DNA of 64,000 bases from CAXBNB01 sp040222275 (GCA_040222275.1 JAVKDJ010000030.1:29179-93178), one strand, 5' to 3'. Positions 43,086 to 52,661 are shown, counted from the stretch's first letter. Numbers and translations are program-made. Notes: a model not told the origin generated them from the letters alone.

Positions 43086-44858
43086 ATGTCAGAAATCAGA
43101 AATGTCGCCATTATAGCGCACGTTGACCATGGTAAAACTACCCTGGTTGATAAAATCATTTATGCCACCAATAGCCTGAACAGAAAGCAGGACAACAAGG
43201 AACTCATCCTTGATAGCAACGACCTGGAACGGGAACGTGGAATTACCATTTTATCAAAAAACGTTTCCGTAGAATATAAAGGAGCCAAAATAAATATCAT
43301 CGATACCCCGGGTCACGCCGATTTTGGAGGTGAGGTAGAACGGGTGTTGAGTATGGCGGATGGTGTTATTTTGTTGGTTGATGCGTTTGAAGGGGCCATG
43401 CCGCAGACAAGGTTTGTACTGAGCAAAGCACTTTCCCTTGGCCTTAAGCCAATAGTAGTGGTGAACAAAGTGGATAAGGAAAACTGCCGACCTGATGAAG
43501 TACATGAGGAGGTTTTCGACCTGATGTTTAACCTTGACGCTACAGAAGATCAACTGGATTTTGAAACACTCTATGGTTCTTCCAAAAATGGCTGGATGAG
43601 CCATGATTGGAAAAATGAAACTGATAGCATAACCCCACTTCTCGATACAATCATCAAAGTAATCCCGGCCCCTGAAAAAAGGGAAGGTGTACTTCGTATG
43701 AAAATTACCTCGCTTGATTTTTCTTCTTTTACCGGGAGAATTGCTATTGGCAGGATACATCAGGGTACCATCAAGGAAGGGCAAAGCCTTGGATTGACGA
43801 AGAAAGATGATACCATCAAAAGGGTGAGAATTAAGGAACTGCATATCTTTGAAGGCCTTGGAAAAAGGAAAGTAGAACAGGTGGAATGTGGGGATATCTG
43901 CGCTGTGACAGGTATTGAAGATTTTGAGATTGGTGATACGATCACAGATTTTGACAATCCCGAACCATTGGAAAGGGTTGGAGTAGATGAGCCAACCATG
44001 AACATGCTCTTCACCATCAACAATTCCCCGTTCTTCGGCAAAGAAGGAAAATTTGTCACTTCCAGACATTTGCGTGACAGGCTTTTTAAAGAAACTGAAA
44101 AGAACCTGGCACTGAGGGTAGAGCCTACGGATTCAGAAGATAAATTTTTGGTATATGGCCGTGGTGTTTTGCACTTGTCGGTACTGATCGAAACCATGCG
44201 AAGGGAAGGCTATGAACTTCAGGTAGGCCAACCTCAGGTGATCTATAAAGAAATAGACGGACAAAAGCACGAGCCCGTGGAACATTTGGTCATTGACGTG
44301 CCCGAAGAGTCATCCGGAAAGGCGATTGAACTTGTCACCAAAAGAAAAGGCGAACTGACCGTAATGGCACCAAAAGGTGATGTGCAACATTTGGAGTTCA
44401 ATATTCCTGCAAGGGGATTGATTGGTTTACGAAACCAAATACTGACAGCTACCGCCGGTGAAGCAGTGATGACCCATCGTTTCAATGGGTATGAGCCCTA
44501 TAAAGGTGATATGGCAGGCAGGCAGAACGGCTCCCTTGTATCTATGGAAACGGGCCCAGGCACAGCCTATTCAATTGACAAACTGCAGGATAGAGGTATA
44601 TTTTTTGTTGATCCGGGCGAAGATCTGTATATAGGGCAGGTGATAGGCGAGCATTCAAGGTCCAATGATTTGTCTATTAACATACAAAAAGGAAAGAAGC
44701 TCACCAACATGCGGACTACCAGCTCGGACAACAACGCCAAAATTGTGCCGGCCAAAAAGTTCTCATTGGAAGAAGCTTTGGAATACATCAATGATGATGA
44801 GTATGTAGAAGTAACTCCTCAATCATTAAGGATGAGAAAGATAGAATTCAGGCCTTGA
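43086..44858 (+). CDS. typA: Ribosome-associated translational GTPase TypA/BipA
   Basis: A 590-aa translational GTPase. G1 is AHVDHGKT (11-18), the switch II motif DTPGH lies near 73-77 and G4 NKVD near 127-130. EF-G-like domains follow and a TypA-specific C-terminal domain ends the protein, with the signature RLIGLRNQ-like text ARGLIGLRNQILTATAGEAVM near 441-461. It binds the 70S ribosome near the A site and supports ribosome assembly under stress and cold. It has its own promoter and terminator, so it is a single-gene transcript. Confidence 0.96.
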   Translation: MSEIRNVAIIAHVDHGKTTLVDKIIYATNSLNRKQDNKELILDSNDLERERGITILSKNVSVEYKGAKINIIDTPGHADFGGEVERVLSMADGVILLVDAFEGAMPQTRFVLSKALSLGLKPIVVVNKVDKENCRPDEVHEEVFDLMFNLDATEDQLDFETLYGSSKNGWMSHDWKNETDSITPLLDTIIKVIPAPEKREGVLRMKITSLDFSSFTGRIAIGRIHQGTIKEGQSLGLTKKDDTIKRVRIKELHIFEGLGKRKVEQVECGDICAVTGIEDFEIGDTITDFDNPEPLERVGVDEPTMNMLFTINNSPFFGKEGKFVTSRHLRDRLFKETEKNLALRVEPTDSEDKFLVYGRGVLHLSVLIETMRREGYELQVGQPQVIYKEIDGQKHEPVEHLVIDVPEESSGKAIELVTKRKGELTVMAPKGDVQHLEFNIPARGLIGLRNQILTATAGEAVMTHRFNGYEPYKGDMAGRQNGSLVSMETGPGTAYSIDKLQDRGIFFVDPGEDLYIGQVIGEHSRSNDLSINIQKGKKLTNMRTTSSDNNAKIVPAKKFSLEEALEYINDDEYVEVTPQSLRMRKIEFRP

Positions 44859-44884
44859 TCCGGGTTTGAAAAAAGCGAAACCAG

Positions 44885-44920
44885 AAGCCCTTTTGATATT
44901 TTATTGAAAGGGCTTTTGTT
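44885..44920 (+). terminator. Terminator after typA
   Basis: AAGCCCTTT (44885-44893) and AAAGGGCTT (44907-44915) form a 9-bp stem, followed by TTG TTT on the plus strand. It lies between typA and the convergent pseudouridine synthase and may serve both. Confidence 0.75.
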
Positions 44921-44943
44921 TACATGAAAGGTGAAGTCCAGCT

Positions 44944-45966
44944 TTATTCCACGTAATTTACGTAGTGTTCCCACTTTTCTATGACTGACCGAAAGTCCTC
45001 CGGCAACTCCGAATCGAATTGCATGAATTCGCTCGTTCTGGGGTGAACAAAACCCAACGATTTTGCATGCAATGCCTGCCTGGGCATCACCTTAAAACAG
45101 TTGTCAACGAACTGTTTGTATTTGCTAAAGGTGGTTCCTTTTAGGATTTTGTCACCTCCATAAGTGGTGTCATTAAAAAGGGGATGCCCAAGGTACTTCA
45201 TGTGGGCCCTGATTTGATGGGTGCGTCCTGTTTCGAGGTTGCATTGGATTAGGCTAACATACCTCAGGTTGTTGAGCACTTTATAGTGAGTGACGGCAGT
45301 TTGCCCATAGTCACCCTCAGGGAAAGCAGTTGTTACCCTTCTGTCTTTAAAACTCCTCCCAAGGTTTACATCGATGGTGCCACTTTCGTTTTCGGGCTCG
45401 CCCCATACCAGGGCATAATAGGTTCTTTCTATGGAATGATCAAAAAATTGCTTCGCCAAATGGGTCATGGCCGGCTCTGATTTGGCAATGACCAACAGAC
45501 CGGAGGTATCTTTGTCTATTCGATGAACCAGGCCAGGCCTACCATCGTTATTGGGCATGGTTGGGAGGTTTTGAAAATGCCAGGTAAGGGCATTGACCAA
45601 TGTACCTGACCAATTCTGGTAAGCAGGGTGCACCACCATGCCAGGCTCCTTGTTTACTACAAGTACATCGTCATCTTCATAGACGATATTCAATGGGATA
45701 TTTTCAGGAATTACTTCCGTATCACGAGGAGGTTCAGGAAGCGAGACCGTGATGATATCATCTGGATGTACCTTGTAATTGGGCTTGATCTCCTTATCGT
45801 TGACCAGCACAAAGCCATCCTTTATACCCCCCTGAATCTTATTTCTGGTTACGTTGGGTAGCCTGTCCATGAGAAACTTGTCAATCCTAAGCAGTGTCTG
45901 GTTGGGGTCGGCCACTATCCTGTGGTGTTCGTACAATTCGTCTCCTGGTTCGTCTTCCTGATTCAT
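44944..45966 (-). CDS. rluD: RluD-type 23S rRNA pseudouridine synthase
   Basis: A 340-aa RluA-family enzyme. An S4 RNA-binding domain spans about residues 20-80 (RIDKFLMDRLPNVTRNKIQGGIKDGFVLVNDKEIKPNYKV), and the catalytic domain has GRPGLVHRIDKDTSGLLVIAKS near 142-163 with the active-site Asp in HRIDKDTSG. The S4 domain and length fit RluD, which modifies helix 69 of 23S rRNA, rather than RluA or TruC; a paralogue with another target cannot be excluded. A TAATTTTG element sits 4 bases before the ATG. Confidence 0.88.
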   Translation of the reverse strand: MNQEDEPGDELYEHHRIVADPNQTLLRIDKFLMDRLPNVTRNKIQGGIKDGFVLVNDKEIKPNYKVHPDDIITVSLPEPPRDTEVIPENIPLNIVYEDDDVLVVNKEPGMVVHPAYQNWSGTLVNALTWHFQNLPTMPNNDGRPGLVHRIDKDTSGLLVIAKSEPAMTHLAKQFFDHSIERTYYALVWGEPENESGTIDVNLGRSFKDRRVTTAFPEGDYGQTAVTHYKVLNNLRYVSLIQCNLETGRTHQIRAHMKYLGHPLFNDTTYGGDKILKGTTFSKYKQFVDNCFKVMPRQALHAKSLGFVHPRTSEFMQFDSELPEDFRSVIEKWEHYVNYVE

Positions 45967-45970
45967 CGGC

Positions 45971-45978
45971 CAAAATTA
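45971..45978 (-). promoter_or_regulatory. -7 element of the pseudouridine synthase promoter
   Basis: Minus-strand TAATTTTG, an exact TAnnTTTG match ending 4 bases before the ATG at 45966. A TTG lies 15 bases upstream. Confidence 0.45.
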
Positions 45979-46071
45979 GCGATTAGTAGGCAACAAATCG
46001 GATGTTTGCAATAAAACTGATTGCTACGGGCACAAACACCCATTGCTTATGGCGAATTTGTAAATTGCGAC

Positions 46072-46992
46072 ATGTTTGATTTGCAACAAAAAACACCGCT
46101 CGATAAAATTGAAGATGATCTGTTGTTATCCAGGCAGGTCAACCTTTATTTGAAGCGGGACGACTTGATTCATCGGGAAATCTCTGGAAATAAATGGCGG
46201 AAATTGAAATACAACCTGATGGCGGCACGGGAGCAGGGATGTGGTACACTGCTTACGTTTGGTGGTGCTTTTTCAAATCACATAGCGGCCACTGCAGCGG
46301 CCGCACGTGAATACGGGTTCAAGGCTATAGGCATCATTAGGGGAGATGAGCTACATCCTGCCTCCAACCCGACATTGCAACATGCTCATGAATTGGGCAT
46401 GCTATTGAAATTTGTTTCCAGGGAAGAATATAAAAGGAAAAATGAAGAACATTATCTGGACCAACTGAAGAGAGAATATGACGATTTTTATCTAATACCA
46501 GAAGGTGGTTCAAATACCCTGGCTGTGAAAGGATGCAAGGAGATAGTAAGGGAGATAGATGTTGATTTTCAGGTAATTGTGAGTGCTGTTGGTACGGGGG
46601 GAACCTTGGCCGGCTTGGTTTGCGGTTTGCCGGGCCAGGCCACAGCACTGGGTATATCAGTGCTCAAGGGGGCAGGCTATCTCCAGGAAGAGGTTGGCCG
46701 ATTGGTAAACATGAATAGCAATGAAAAAAGGGCGGACTGGGAAATAAACCACGAATACCATTTGGGGGGTTATGCCAGGTTTAATGACAAATTAATAGAG
46801 TTCATCAATCAGTTTAAGGCTAAGCATAGCATTCAGCTAGACCCGGTATATACGGGGAAAATGATGATGGGCATTTATGACCTGATAAACCACAACTATT
46901 TTGAACCCAACACCACGATTGTAGCGTTGCATACAGGGGGATTGCAAGGCGTTGAAGGGTACAACAAACTGAACAAATATAAAATCGAATAG
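46072..46992 (+). CDS. 1-aminocyclopropane-1-carboxylate deaminase / D-cysteine desulfhydrase family enzyme
   Basis: A 306-aa fold-type II PLP enzyme. The PLP lysine lies in the block LYLKRDDLIHREISGNKWRK near residues 26-45 (SGNKWRKL), the Asn/Ser ring of the cofactor site in TFGGAFSNHIAATAAAA, and the phosphate loop is VSAVGTGGTLAG. The sequence belongs to the ACC deaminase/DcyD group; in bacteria without ethylene-related traits D-cysteine desulfhydration is the more likely role. The ATG at 46072 is used; a TTG at 46021 would add 17 residues. The next gene starts 5 bases after its stop, so the two are in one operon. Confidence 0.85.
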   Translation: MFDLQQKTPLDKIEDDLLLSRQVNLYLKRDDLIHREISGNKWRKLKYNLMAAREQGCGTLLTFGGAFSNHIAATAAAAREYGFKAIGIIRGDELHPASNPTLQHAHELGMLLKFVSREEYKRKNEEHYLDQLKREYDDFYLIPEGGSNTLAVKGCKEIVREIDVDFQVIVSAVGTGGTLAGLVCGLPGQATALGISVLKGAGYLQEEVGRLVNMNSNEKRADWEINHEYHLGGYARFNDKLIEFINQFKAKHSIQLDPVYTGKMMMGIYDLINHNYFEPNTTIVALHTGGLQGVEGYNKLNKYKIE

Positions 46993-46997
46993 CAGAA

Positions 46998-48098
46998 GTG
47001 AAGAGAAACTTTGTTACCTGGATGTGCATCCTTCTGGCTTGGGAAATGGCAGGCTTTATGTTCACCATTATCGGTACCGCTTACTTTCGTACCATGGTAG
47101 GCTTGTCAGGTGTTGGGGTTCAGCAACAAAGCAATGAATTTTTCATATATGCCCAATCGCACCTTCCGTTTCTGGAGGGCGCCCTTTTTGGCTTTTTCTA
47201 TGGCAACCTTTTTTATGTTATTTATTGGTTAACAGAAAATACAAGGTTGCGAAACCTGTCCTTTGGCAGGATCATCCTGATCCAGAGTATCCTGTATATT
47301 CTTGCTTTCGCTGTGGTGTCGGTTCTTATCTTTTTCTCCATGTCAAAGGTGGAAATATTTCCGGTCGATGATACTGACGCCTTTTTTTGGCTGCTCAGGG
47401 AAAACCCATCCCTTTTGATTGCTTTTTTGATCTACATACCAGTTGTGATCATCATTGTGAATTTTTTTCTGGAAGTGAGTAAAAAATTCGGACCTGGCAA
47501 TTTATGGAACCTTTTCATTGGGAAATACCATACGCCTATTGTAGAAGACAAAATTTTTATGTTTCTGGATCTAAAAGATTCTACCGGCTATGCCGAAAAA
47601 CTCGGACATATTAAATACAGTCGCCTTATTCAAAGCTGTTTTCAGGATCTCAATACAATAGTAAGCAAACACAATGCTCAGATATATCAATATGTAGGAG
47701 ACGAAGCAGTGCTCATGTGGGATAAAAATGAAAATGGTGCCGCGAGCGACTGCATACAATTGTACTATGCGTTTCGCGCCCTGTTGCTAAAAAAATCGGA
47801 CAAATATGAGAGCAGATATGGTTTCGTTCCCGAATTTAAGGCTGGAATAAACCAGGGTACAGTGACCGCTGCTGAAGTTGGCAATATCAAAAGGGAGATA
47901 GCCTTTCATGGCGATGTATTGAACACAGCTGCCCGTATCCAAAAAGTCTGCAACCAATATAAAAAGGATTTACTGGCATCAGAATCTTTTGCCGAACTGA
48001 TTTTAGAAGTAGAAGCATACAGGAAAGTACTGATCGGCTATATACCCCTGAAAGGCAAGTCTATTCCTGTAAATGTTTATAGCATTGAGTTGGCCTGA
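46998..48098 (+). CDS. Membrane-anchored class III adenylate cyclase
   Basis: A 366-aa protein starting with GTG. Four membrane helices occupy about 5-25, 58-78, 92-114 and 138-158, followed by a class III cyclase domain (about 183-366). Both metal-binding aspartates are there, Asp191 (FLDLKDST) and Asp235 (YVGDEAV). Asp306 (FHGDVLN) fits adenine recognition, and Asn309 and Arg313 (NTAARIQ) the transition-state pair. Lys281 (EFKAGINQG) is a plausible base-specifying lysine, so ATP is the likelier substrate. A short hydrophilic link separates membrane and catalytic parts with no HAMP. It follows the PLP enzyme gene by 5 bases. Confidence 0.86.
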   Translation: MKRNFVTWMCILLAWEMAGFMFTIIGTAYFRTMVGLSGVGVQQQSNEFFIYAQSHLPFLEGALFGFFYGNLFYVIYWLTENTRLRNLSFGRIILIQSILYILAFAVVSVLIFFSMSKVEIFPVDDTDAFFWLLRENPSLLIAFLIYIPVVIIIVNFFLEVSKKFGPGNLWNLFIGKYHTPIVEDKIFMFLDLKDSTGYAEKLGHIKYSRLIQSCFQDLNTIVSKHNAQIYQYVGDEAVLMWDKNENGAASDCIQLYYAFRALLLKKSDKYESRYGFVPEFKAGINQGTVTAAEVGNIKREIAFHGDVLNTAARIQKVCNQYKKDLLASESFAELILEVEAYRKVLIGYIPLKGKSIPVNVYSIELA

Positions 48099-48208
48099 AT
48101 TTCTTTCGGATAATATAGTCTCCCGACTAATTCTGCCATTCAATTTTTGGTTTAAAATCCATGCAGATATTCGTGATGCCAACAATCCGATAAATTACTT
48201 CCTTTAGA

Positions 48209-48240
48209 TTGTTAAAGAATCTATGTAGTTCTTAAATTCG
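48209..48240 (+). promoter_or_regulatory. Possible promoter of mutS
   Basis: TTG at 48209-48211, 21-base spacer, TAAATTCG at 48233-48240 (one mismatch from TAnnTTTG), 19 bases before the ATG. Confidence 0.42.
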
Positions 48241-48259
48241 CCATTGGAAAAACACACCG

Positions 48260-50866
48260 ATGGCCACAAAAGAAAAAAAAGAAACCCCCCTGATGAAGCA
48301 GTACAATGCCATCAAGGCAAAGCACCCTGGGGCTTTGCTGTTGTTTAGGGTCGGCGACTTTTACGAAACTTTTGGGGAGGATGCCATAAAGGCCAGCAAA
48401 ATCCTGGAGATCGTTTTGACCAAAAGGGCCAATGGATCTGCCTCCCACATCGAATTGGCAGGTTTTCCCCACCATTCACTGGATACATATTTGCCCCGTC
48501 TGGTCAGGGCTGGCAACAGGGTCGCCATTTGCGATCAGTTGGAAGACCCTAAGTCAGTGAAGGGCATTGTAAAAAGGGGGGTGACCGAACTGGTTACGCC
48601 GGGATTGTCTATGAATGATAATGTGTTGGACCAACGATCCAACAACTACCTGGCGGCACTTTCTTACGGAAAAGACATCATTGGCATTTCACTGCTCGAC
48701 CTCAGCACTGGGGAGTTTATGGTCTCACAAGGCAATGAAGATTATATAGATAAATTGCTTCAGGGCTTTAGTCCATCTGAGGTCATTTATTGTAAGAAGT
48801 TTAAAGAACGTTTTGAGTCTGGTTTGCAGGACCAGTACAATACCTATTGCCTTGAAGAATGGATTTTCGGGCTTGACTATGGCTATGAAAAGCTCACATC
48901 ACATTTCAATACTGCCAACCTCAAAGGGTTTGGGATTGAAGAAATGCCGGAAGCCATCTGTGCGGCAGGGTCGGTGTTGTATTACCTCGAGGAAACGGAA
49001 CACAGGGAAATAGGCCATATATCGTCCATTTCCAGAATTGAGGCCGACAAATATGTGTGGTTGGACAAGTTTACCATCAGAAACCTTGAACTGCTCTTCA
49101 CTCAGCAACCTGACGGTACGCCACTTATCGATATTCTGGATCAGACCCTGACCCCAATGGGGGCACGCATGCTGAAAAAATGGCTCGTATTGCCGTTGAA
49201 AGACAAGTCAGTGATAGAAGAGCGCCTCTCAGTGGTGGAAGCTTTTGTGGAAAATCAGGAGTTGCAGGAAAACCTGCTGGCACTGCTAAAACAAATTGGT
49301 GACCTGGAGCGGTTGATTTCAAAAGTCTCCGTATTACGCATCAACCCCCGGGAACTGGTGCAGCTCAAGCGGGCTCTTGGCAATATTAGCCCTATTGTTT
49401 TGGCACTGAAAGCCTCAGGAAACAAAACCCTTGAAAAGTATTCCGATCTGCTAAATCCCTGTGAACACCTGCTTGGCAAAATAGAAGCCGAATTAAAGGA
49501 TGACGCACCTGTGTTGAGCAACCTTGGCAATGTGATCAAAGACGGGGTACATGACGAACTGGACGAACTAAGGAAAATAGCTTACTCCGGCAAGGATTTT
49601 CTATTACAAATACAGAAAAGGGAGGTTGAAAACACAGGTATTTCTTCATTAAAAATAGCCTACAACAAGGTGTTTGGCTATTATCTGGAAGTGAGCAATG
49701 CCCATAAAGACAAAGTGCCACCAGAGTGGATTCGCAAGCAAACCCTGGTAAACGCAGAGAGGTACATCACCGAGGAACTGAAAACCTACGAGGAAAAAAT
49801 CCTGACCGCCGAGGACAAAATACATGCAATAGAGCAAAATCTATACAGGGATTTGGTACTGTTTGCAACGGATTATGTGGCTGAAATACAGCAAAATGCC
49901 AAGACCATTGGTACGATCGACTGTCTGTCTTCCTTTGCAGAGATAGCTGTAAAAAACAACTACTACAGACCGGGCATTACCGAAGAAAACCTGATTGATA
50001 TAAAAGAAGGCCGCCATGCGGTGATCGAACGCCAACTTCCGGCAGGCGAGCCATATATTCCCAATAATGTCTATCTGGACGATATATCCCAGCAGGTGAT
50101 GGTGATTACCGGGCCAAATATGGCTGGTAAATCTGCCCTGTTGCGACAAACAGCCCTGATTGTGCTTATGGCACAGATGGGGTCGTTTGTGCCGGCTTCT
50201 TATGCCAAAATCGGTATTGTGGACAAAGTATTTACCCGTGTGGGCGCTTCAGACAACCTCTCGAAAGGAGAATCGACCTTTATGGTGGAAATGACCGAAA
50301 CGGCCAGTATCCTCAACAACCTTAGCAATAGGAGCCTGATCTTAATGGATGAAATTGGCCGTGGTACGAGTACTTATGACGGGGTGTCCATTGCCTGGTC
50401 CATCGTGGAGCACCTTCACAACCACCCTAAGGCCAGGGCCAAGACGATGTTCGCTACCCACTATCATGAACTCAACCAGATTGCGGAAGATTTTCCAAGG
50501 GTAAAAAATTTCAACGTATCTGTAAAAGAACTTGACAACCGGGTGATCTTTATGAGGAAACTCAAGGAAGGTGGAAGCGAACACAGCTTTGGTATCCACG
50601 TGGCACAAATGGCAGGTATGCCCAATGAAGTGGTGATCCGGGCCAATGAAATCCTTCACCACCTGGAAAAGGACAAAATCAAAGAACAACATGGCCAGAA
50701 GATAGAGAGCCTGCCCAAAAACAACTTTCAGTTGAGCATGTTTGAATCAGACCCCCATTATGAAGAAGTGCTGGGCCTGCTCAATAAACTGGACATCAAC
50801 ACCATATCCCCGGTAGAAGCCCTGCTGAAACTCAATGAAATCAAAACTATTTTGAAAGGGAAGTGA
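48260..50866 (+). CDS. mutS: DNA mismatch repair protein MutS
   Basis: An 868-aa MutS1. The N-terminal mismatch-reading motif FYETFGEDA (the Phe-x-Glu wedge) is at about 36-44, the clamp and lever domains follow, and the ATPase core has Walker A GPNMAGKSALLRQ near 620, Walker B LILMDEIGRGTSTYDG near 692 and FATHYHEL near 731. It finds base mismatches and small loops and recruits MutL. The gene is complete with no visible break, so mismatch repair should be intact in this strain. Its downstream gap (343 bases) holds the palindromic element. Confidence 0.98.
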   Translation: MATKEKKETPLMKQYNAIKAKHPGALLLFRVGDFYETFGEDAIKASKILEIVLTKRANGSASHIELAGFPHHSLDTYLPRLVRAGNRVAICDQLEDPKSVKGIVKRGVTELVTPGLSMNDNVLDQRSNNYLAALSYGKDIIGISLLDLSTGEFMVSQGNEDYIDKLLQGFSPSEVIYCKKFKERFESGLQDQYNTYCLEEWIFGLDYGYEKLTSHFNTANLKGFGIEEMPEAICAAGSVLYYLEETEHREIGHISSISRIEADKYVWLDKFTIRNLELLFTQQPDGTPLIDILDQTLTPMGARMLKKWLVLPLKDKSVIEERLSVVEAFVENQELQENLLALLKQIGDLERLISKVSVLRINPRELVQLKRALGNISPIVLALKASGNKTLEKYSDLLNPCEHLLGKIEAELKDDAPVLSNLGNVIKDGVHDELDELRKIAYSGKDFLLQIQKREVENTGISSLKIAYNKVFGYYLEVSNAHKDKVPPEWIRKQTLVNAERYITEELKTYEEKILTAEDKIHAIEQNLYRDLVLFATDYVAEIQQNAKTIGTIDCLSSFAEIAVKNNYYRPGITEENLIDIKEGRHAVIERQLPAGEPYIPNNVYLDDISQQVMVITGPNMAGKSALLRQTALIVLMAQMGSFVPASYAKIGIVDKVFTRVGASDNLSKGESTFMVEMTETASILNNLSNRSLILMDEIGRGTSTYDGVSIAWSIVEHLHNHPKARAKTMFATHYHELNQIAEDFPRVKNFNVSVKELDNRVIFMRKLKEGGSEHSFGIHVAQMAGMPNEVVIRANEILHHLEKDKIKEQHGQKIESLPKNNFQLSMFESDPHYEEVLGLLNKLDINTISPVEALLKLNEIKTILKGK

Positions 50867-51007
50867 GCCTCTTTGTTTCCTGAGTTCTGTTTGATTTTTT
50901 AGTTAGTCTCATCTAAAAACACTTGATGCAGTTGTCAATCAGTCCAAAAACTATTTCTTTGCTCCTACTAACCTGAACGATTAAAAAAGCACGTTAAAAG
51001 AGAGAAT

Positions 51008-51166
51008 AACGTCATTCCAGAATTTTTCTTTCCAAATTTTTAAAGGGAAAGAAAAATATCAGGAATCTCTCTGGTGAAAAGCTAAGATTCCCGATAAATA
51101 TTGATCTTTTTGAAAAGTAGATCAATATTTTCGAGCCTGTCTGCCGAAACAGGCAGGAATGACGAG
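51008..51166 (+). repeat. Composite palindromic element between mutS and the sulfatase
   Basis: Nine-base ends CGTCATTCC (51010-51018) and GGAATGACG (51156-51164) are perfect inverted repeats. Between them are a 12-bp hairpin (51022-51033 with 51046-51057), a second 12-bp hairpin AAATATTGATCT (51096-51107) with its complement (51119-51130) and a third hairpin GCCTGT/ACAGGC (51135-51140, 51149-51154). The element splits into two mirror modules, GTCATTCC...GGAATCT and AGATTCC...GGAATGAC. Confidence 0.85.
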
Positions 51167-51209
51167 CATATAATAACCGGGTTTAGGTTGCTGTGTCCTA
51201 TAAGAACAA

Positions 51210-52661
51210 ATGAACATGAACAAGGTAATACCATTCTTTCTATCAGTTTTGCTACTTTTTTCCTGTGCCGAAAAAAAACCAAATTTCGTGTTTATCCTGG
51301 TGGATGACCTGGGATGGGCAGATTTGGGTTACTCCGGTAGCACCTTTTACGAAACCCCTAATATTGATGCCCTAAGCAAAACAAGCATCCGGTTTACCCA
51401 TGCATACGCTTCCGGGTCGGTATGCTCACCATCAAGGGCAGCCATCATGACAGGCCGACATCCGGCACGCCTGGGGATCACAGACTGGATTCCCGGTTCA
51501 ATGCCCAAGAATGAAAAGCTCTTGGGTCCTGCTATACCTAACGAGTTGCCTCTGGAAGAAACTACTATTGCAGAAGCCTTAAATCAAAATGGGTACAGTA
51601 CTTTCTTCGCTGGCAAATGGCATCTGGGTGACGAAGGTTTTTTCCCTGAGCACCAGGGTTTTGAAACCAATATAGGAGGCCATCACAGGGGCAGTCCCCC
51701 GGGTGGGTACTATAGCCCTTACAAAAACCCCAAACTATCCGATGGGCCTGAAGGTGAATACCTGACTGACCGCCTGACCAACGAATCGATCAATTTTTTG
51801 GACAGCATTGGCGACACCCCATTTTTCCTGTACCTCACTTACTATACTGTCCACACGCCCATTCAACCCAATAGGATGTATGTGGAGAAGTTTGAAAAAA
51901 AACTAAAAGGGTTGGAAACCGAACCCCGCGGACTCAGGGAAGAGGGCAAGGGAATGACCAATCTGGATCAGCGCAATCCAGCTTACGCATCGATGTTGTA
52001 TGCACTTGATCAGAATATTGGTCGGTTGGTTGCTAAATTGAAAGAAGAAGGTTTGTATGAAAATACCTGCCTCGTGTTCACATCAGACAATGGCGGTCTT
52101 TCTACACTACAAAAAGACAGAAAGCAGCCTGCCCCCACTTCCGTTGTGCCTTTGAGGGGTGGTAAAGGTTGGTTGTACGAAGGTGGCATAAGGGTACCCT
52201 TGCTGGTAAAGCCATCAAACTATTCAAAGCAAATGGAGCAATGTCCTGCCCCGGTAGTAGGGCATGATTTTTACCCCACCATTCTTGCCCAGGCCGGGAT
52301 AGCTCAGAAGGAAAGTGTAGCGCTGGATGGGGTAGATTTAAGCCCGCTATTGAAAGACGCCAGCAGCGATTTGGACAGAACGGAACTTTTTTGGCACTAT
52401 CCACATTATCATGGCAGTGCATGGACACCAGGGGCCGCAGTATTGCAGGGAAACTGGAAGCTGATTGAATTTTATGAATCCAATACGGTTGAACTCTACA
52501 ACTTGTCCGAGGACATTTCAGAAGAAAATGACCTTTCTATGAAATACCCGGAAAAAGTAGCGGCACTACGCCAGCGGATGAAGGAATGGAAACAATCGGT
52601 GGGCGCCCGGGATGCTGTGCCCAACCCGAGCTTTGATGCCGTGGTATCAAAGGCTGAATAG
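51210..52661 (+). CDS. Lipoprotein sulfatase (arylsulfatase family)
   Basis: A 483-aa type I sulfatase. The N-terminus has a lipobox (LLLFSC, Cys19), so it is probably anchored on an envelope membrane. The metal site begins with DD at residues 32-33 (LVDDLGW), the formylglycine motif CSPSR is at 72-76 with Cys72 as the converted residue, and NGGLS and HYPHYHG-type ligand stretches follow. It removes sulfate from a sugar or aryl sulfate; marine Bacteroidota carry many such enzymes for algal polysaccharide use. No carbohydrate-degrading or TonB (SusCD) genes are adjacent, so this is not a classic utilisation locus. It needs a maturase encoded elsewhere. Confidence 0.93.
   Translation: MNMNKVIPFFLSVLLLFSCAEKKPNFVFILVDDLGWADLGYSGSTFYETPNIDALSKTSIRFTHAYASGSVCSPSRAAIMTGRHPARLGITDWIPGSMPKNEKLLGPAIPNELPLEETTIAEALNQNGYSTFFAGKWHLGDEGFFPEHQGFETNIGGHHRGSPPGGYYSPYKNPKLSDGPEGEYLTDRLTNESINFLDSIGDTPFFLYLTYYTVHTPIQPNRMYVEKFEKKLKGLETEPRGLREEGKGMTNLDQRNPAYASMLYALDQNIGRLVAKLKEEGLYENTCLVFTSDNGGLSTLQKDRKQPAPTSVVPLRGGKGWLYEGGIRVPLLVKPSNYSKQMEQCPAPVVGHDFYPTILAQAGIAQKESVALDGVDLSPLLKDASSDLDRTELFWHYPHYHGSAWTPGAAVLQGNWKLIEFYESNTVELYNLSEDISEENDLSMKYPEKVAALRQRMKEWKQSVGARDAVPNPSFDAVVSKAE

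Noticed and set aside
43254..44069. 271-codon minus-strand frame inside typA
   Set aside because: It is the antisense shadow of a strongly conserved gene and has no family features.
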